Source: Lamellibrachia satsuma
Taxonomy: Eukaryota > Annelida > Polychaeta > Sabellida > Siboglinidae
Assembly (NCBI GenBank): GCA_033239005.1
Contig: BSQZ01000040.1
Location: 2,281,099 to 2,345,098 of the forward strand
Reading direction: 5' to 3'
Length of the DNA: 64,000 bases
Every line of letters starts with the position of its first letter. Position 1 is the stretch's first letter. This document shows, piece after piece, positions 59,455 through 64,000 of the stretch. A program made the translations under genes and the position numbers. The notes beneath the pieces were generated by a model. The model worked only from the letters and a program-made list of their open reading frames with translations. It was not told the DNA's origin and searched no databases.

Positions 59455-62420
59455 GGCAAAACAAAGTTGGGGCTTCCCGTGCAAATTTTTAAATATCTGA
59501 CATAGAATTAACAAGATTTAACAAGATTGCCGTCCACGGCAAAGACCCAAGATTCATTGATTGTCCTCTGTGAGAACGAGTACTTCTTGATATCTAAACT
59601 ACACTGATCCTTTGCTAATGTCACCTCATGTCCTCTAGTTATATTATCATACTTGAGTGAAACAAAAATAGTTCTATCAATATTTTCAAAGTTATTCAAT
59701 ATCTTAAAAACTTCATTTTGATCTCCTCTCAAACGCCTTGTCTCTAGGGTTGTTAAACCACATTCTTTCAGTCGGTCTTCATAACTAAGTCTCTCGGTTC
59801 TGGAATGATTTTGGTTGCTCTCCTCCGTATTCGTTCACGCGTATAAATATCCTTGTTACGATAACATGATACCCAAGCTTGTGTACAATACTCTAAATGA
59901 GGCCTAACTATGGCTTTATATAGCGGTATAATTACCTTTTTTATGTATATTATAATTTTCCTAATCAGCCCAAGAATTGTATTACCCTTTGACGCTGCAA
60001 TACCGCACTGCTCTGAAACTTTCATATCAACTCTTATTGTAACCCTTTTTTTACAGTAGTACCTAGAACAGTATCCCCCATTTTATAGCTTAGTAGTAGT
60101 AATCTTTGATGTGGCACTTTGTCAAAAGCTTTCTGAAAATCTAAGTATATAATATCTACTGGTGATCCCTCGTCTATCCACTTAGTTATTTCTTCCAAAA
60201 CAAAACATAACATATTTGTTTAGCATGGCCTCGCTTTGAGGACTCCATGTTGTGAAGGATTTAATAATTTATGCCTAACAAGGATGTCCGCCTATGGTCC
60301 ATATGGTCTTTAATTAACCTTTCTAATAATTTAGAAATCACTGATGTTAAACATTTCTCGAACACTTTTTGAAATAATGGTATGATATTTGCTTCTTTTC
60401 ATTCAAAAAGAACCACTACCTCTTGTAATGACAAGTTGATCACTCTTGCAAGTGGTGTACTAATTTGTTCAACTGTTTCCATTAGTAGTTTTGGAGGAAT
60501 TCCACCCACTCCAGGTGATTCATTGTCCTTCATTGCCTTTATTTTCTTAGCTACCATTTATGCAGTTACAATTAACTGCCCTAACTAGTCCGATTTAGCC
60601 TCATGAAATTTAGCACCTGGAACTGGTAATGAACTAATATCGTCTCTGGTAAACACTGAACTAAAGTAACCATTTAGCTTCCGCCATTAAAAAACCTTGT
60701 GATATTATTGTTCCACCTCTGTCTTCTAGAGGTCCGTCCCTGTCTTGCACGTTTGCTTACTCCTGATTATATGTATAAAATAAAAAAAATCTTGGTGTAG
60801 TTCTTTGTGTTACACGCTATTTATTTCTTATTACTAGCTGCATTAAGTGCCTCTTTGTAATTTGTGTAGTCTTCATCCTTTCTGGTACGACTACAAACCC
60901 TCCACATAGTTTGTTTGTACGCTATTTTTCTGATTCTTGTGTGTGTGGTGGCCAGTGTGGCTTTCTAGACCGTTTCAAGGGAACACATTGATCAATGATA
61001 CTCTCAATTACATATATACATATATCTTAAATTGTTCCAACATTCAATTGCGGTCTTATTCCTCAGCATGTTATTCCAATCTAGCTTTGTTAGGTATTTT
61101 CTCATATCTTTATATTTACCTTGGTGTAAGTTTCTCCTGTATTTTTTACTTGTACTTTCTGATTTTACTTTGAAGCCAAAATGTATTTAATAATGGTCAC
61201 TGTTACCCAATTATTCATGTATATTGACAGTGTCCACTAATTAATTTTGTGAAGACAAAACTTAATCTAACACATTATCTCCCCTGGTTGGTTCTAGCAC
61301 GTGCTGAGTAAGGAAGCAATCCTAAATTAAAAGTGGAAACTGTTGATCCTCACCCCCTGTACTCTCTAGAGATTTCCATTGTATGTGTCCGTGGCTAAAA
61401 TCTCCCATTAGGATACTTTCACCTTTACTCGCTTCCTCCATGGCGTGTTGTATTTTTCTGCTACTTTTTTGTTTATGTTTGGACTTCGGTAAATTAATCC
61501 AATATTTAATGTTGAATTTCCTGTAGCTATATTTCACCAAACAGCTTCATCACAATTTGCTTCCATTTCTAATTTTATTTCGTAAGCCTGAATAGATTAT
61601 TTAATATATAAAATAAACCCCCTCCCCTTCTTCCTATTCGATCTCTCCTAAATATTACGTATCCTGTCAGTCCTAATTCAGCATTTGATATGTCTTTGTT
61701 GGCCCATGATTCGGTAATACCAATTATGTGAGGGTTAATGTATTCTATCATGTTTAATTCGCTTTTCTTATTTACTGTGCTCCTTGCATTTAAACATACG
61801 CATTTATAACCATGTTTTTCGGAATTTTTTTACTGGTGTGTGTGTGTGTGTGCGTGTGTGCGTGCGTGCGAGCGTGCGTGCGTGTGTGTGTGTGCGTACT
61901 AGTGGCCTGTAGTAACAGCTACATCACCTGCAAAATTAGAAAAATACAGTATTGTGATCATAATAATTCATAACCCGTTATTTATTTACTATTCAAATAT
62001 AAAACTTGCAGGAGTATTCCAATTTCATATGTTTATATTATCTACAGCATAATATGTAAAACTCGCCTAATAAGAATGCCAAAATATTAATTTTTTTAAT
62101 TTATTAAGTCGCGGTAAAATCACATTTTATAATAATTTTTTTTACAATATTCAATATTTTACCCACAAGGAGTAATGCCACTTCATTTAAACTTGACCAA
62201 AATTTTATTATTATTTATCTCTACAGATATGTGAAAATATATGAGGGCTCCCGTGCAACATTTTCAAAAATTTGACATAGTAACAGCTACGTCACCAGCT
62301 AAATTAGCAAAACCGTTATCAAAAGTAAAATTTTTCTCACAAGGAGAAATGTTACTTTAGTAAAAGTTGGCCGAAATGTTGATTTATTATTCATCTCTAA
62401 ATACATAGAAAAAACTAATA
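59455..62420. repeat. Tandemly duplicated ~350-bp repeat interrupted by LINE copy 5
   Basis: GGCTTCCCGTGCAA...CTGACATAG (59470-59505) reappears at 62247-62282 as GGCTCCCGTGCAACATTTTC...TTGACATAG, where it is directly followed by TAACAGCTACGTCACC. That second part occurs without the first at 61909-61930, beyond the LINE. So the LINE split one unit and a second unit follows intact. Confidence 0.7.
59506..61908 (-). mobile_element. Decayed LINE, copy 5, inserted in another repeat
   Basis: A minus-strand copy runs from the AACAAGATTTAACAAG tail (59508) through the ORF2 C-terminal part (fragments 59732-59508 and 60025-59768), RT (about 60100-60760) and endonuclease (about 61800-60900, with GDFSHGHIQW at 61540-61322). 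Many frameshifts and stops make it inactive. Much of the 3' part of the RT is deleted. It ends 5' in a GT/GC microsatellite (61838-61892). The flanking sequence resumes an interrupted repeat. Confidence 0.88.
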
Positions 62421-62915
62421 AAGTGCCTCGCTAAAAATCAGGTTTGCTATCTTAAAATCCGAACTAAATCCTAGTTCTGAACAACATTTTTTGTAACGAA
62501 TTAACAGCGCACGTTGTCCGCCGGGGAACCCGTTAGGAGTACGCTAAGTTTATACAGTTCTCGGTTGTCATATAATGTTCTTTTACACAAAAAACATGTG
62601 TAATTTGTGTTGCTTTTATGTTCCAACTGCTGTGCGCAAATCGATGCGCTGTTAGCTTGATTTCAAGGTAGCCGCCTACTTTTGATGGCTTTTGATAACA
62701 TAGATCTGTATGATAGGATCATGATAGGATCGTATTCAAGCGTGTAGCTGACTTAGTCAGGACTGCGTTTACATTAATATAATCAGTTCACCCGTAACCT
62801 AGCTACGTTGGTGTTCGATTCGGTGTTGAATGGTGAACGTGATAGAAATAAAGTATTGACTAATACTATTGGCGTAGTTGATGTTATGGATTACAGGGAC
62901 CTGCTACAAGTACAA
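62421..62915. other. Non-coding stretch
   Basis: No supportable features. Confidence 0.4.
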
Positions 62916-62919
62916 GGAA

Positions 62920-63172
62920 CTCTCTCCCTCTCCCTCTCCCTCTCCCTCTCCCTCTCCCTCGCCCTCGCCCCCTCCCTCTCCCTATCCCTCTCCCTTCCAT
63001 CTCTCTCTCCCTCCCCCTCTCCTCCCTCCCCCTACCCTTCTTCCCTTTCCCTCTCGCTCCCTCCTTCCCTCCCTCTCCCTCCCTCCCTCCACCTTCCCTC
63101 CCTCCCTCTCTTCCCCCTCTCTCTATATCTCTATATCTCTCCCTCTCTCTCCGTCTCTCTCCCATCTCTCTC

Positions 63173-63265
<93 letters not shown>

Positions 63266-63300
63266 CTCTCTCTCTCTCTATCTCTCTCTCTCTCCGACTC
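62920..63300. repeat. Polypyrimidine (CTCCCT)n tract with (TA)n
   Basis: CTCCCT and related hexamers run at 62920-63170, (TA)n at 63177-63261 and CT-rich sequence to 63315. The long pyrimidine strand could form H-DNA. Open frames rich in Ser/Pro/Leu are artefacts. Confidence 0.93.
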
Positions 63301-63658
63301 CCCTCCTCTCCCCCTTATTCTGAAAGATATAAAGTATATGCCGTTTGGGGAACATTATGGGACGGCTGGCAGCATCACTTACTTCTGCGTAACGTGACAG
63401 CGTGCACGTGTTGTCCATCATTGTGTTCTCCGTCAACTGACCAACGCCATTGATCGTGTATTTGACCTTCATGCAACTCGTTACCTTCGCACAGTTGACC
63501 CCGTGCGTCGCTTATCTGTTTAGTGTCATCTCCTTAGCGTGTTCACTCTGATGGAGATAACAAAAACCACAGTGTAGTCAATACACGCGTTCTGCATAAT
63601 CGATCATCAATTCTAACAACCAGGTTTGAACGTTTTGGGAGACCATGAATCCCGACAT

Positions 63659-63714
<56 letters not shown>

Positions 63715-64000
63715 CGCGCGCGCGCAGGAAGACGAACGTGTGACAGAGTATCTGCATGTATGTACAAGTGTATTGCTTGCGTGCGTGCGTGCGTGCGTGC
63801 ATGCGTGCGTGCGTGCGTGCATGCGTGCGTGCGTGCCTGACTGCGATGATCGTAATATGTTCGAAAATACATTATATAAAGATGAAAGACACACCAATAT
63901 ATCATCCAATGAAATTCGTTATGCACTCCTTATATCTCAGACCGCCAATATAACGCAGTTCATCTGCACTTTACTCATATATCAAAACAAAATGAGAAAA
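63301..64000. other. Window end with GT/GC and GTGC microsatellites
   Basis: (GT)n then (GC)n lies at 63659-63726, and (GTGC)n with GCAT interruptions at 63776-63836. No gene is supported. Confidence 0.6.

Noticed and set aside
62808..63453. Ser/Pro/Leu-rich frames of 171-191 codons
   Set aside because: They translate a polypyrimidine and TA microsatellite.

Overview
This is eukaryotic, almost certainly metazoan, nuclear DNA. It has phase-compatible GT-AG introns and short exons spread over kilobases. It also has CR1/L2-like non-LTR retrotransposons with an ORF1 esterase and an ORF2 endonuclease/reverse transcriptase, tRNA-derived SINEs, and MULE, hAT and pogo/Tigger DNA elements. Microsatellites and minisatellites are unusually dense. 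The mix resembles a marine invertebrate, perhaps a lophotrochozoan, but nothing in the window fixes the taxon.

Three host gene models can be supported by splice-site and phase agreement. (1) On the + strand, 7520-9531 joined to 10283-11252 encodes 993 aa: a long low-complexity, proline-rich part, then a C-terminal WH1/PH-like fold and a CRIB-like motif. It looks like a WASP-reminiscent small-GTPase or actin regulator, but I do not recognise it by name. (2) On the + strand, 39092-39261, 40390-40519 and 41433-41642 encode a complete 169-aa protein with two membrane segments and a PPPY tail. (3) On the - strand, 55967-55826, 54990-54816 and 49623-49451 encode part of a membrane protein with a charged Ser/Thr-rich N-terminal side and one hydrophobic segment.

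Layout: 1-3.5 kb is simple and tandem repeats. 3.5-5.1 kb is a 5'-truncated LINE with an open RT. 7.2-11.3 kb is the WH1/CRIB-like gene, with a small pogo-like MITE in its intron. 12.5-14.1 kb holds a dispersed repeat and a 43-bp minisatellite. 16.1-16.4 kb is a SINE. 16.9-21.0 kb is a nearly intact LINE on the minus strand; its ORF1 and ORF2 are joined by a perfect -1 frameshift heptamer directly before the ORF1 stop. 21.9-22.4 kb is another LINE tail. 22.4-32.2 kb is AT-rich, with a MULE-type MITE and a 219-bp near-perfect hairpin. 32.2-33.6 kb is an hAT-like element. 33.9-35.0 kb and 36.4-38.3 kb are two MULE/FLYWCH remnants. 39.1-41.6 kb is the two-TM gene. 44.0-44.7 kb is a 700-bp (GT)n tract abutting a foldback element. 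45.9-47.8 kb is a 51-bp satellite open on both strands. 48.3-56 kb is the minus-strand membrane-protein gene, with a Tigger element and a SINE in its large intron. 57.1-57.5 kb is a 22-bp minisatellite. 58.1-61.9 kb holds a dispersed repeat and two decayed LINE copies, one nested in another repeat. The remainder is low-complexity sequence.

There is no operon logic here and no sign that the genes work together; the window is a repeat-rich genomic segment carrying three unrelated genes. The most interesting single signal is the predicted programmed -1 frameshift linking ORF1 to ORF2 in the LINE. Next come the uncharacterised WH1+CRIB-like protein, the minus-strand membrane gene and the double-strand-open 51-bp satellite.
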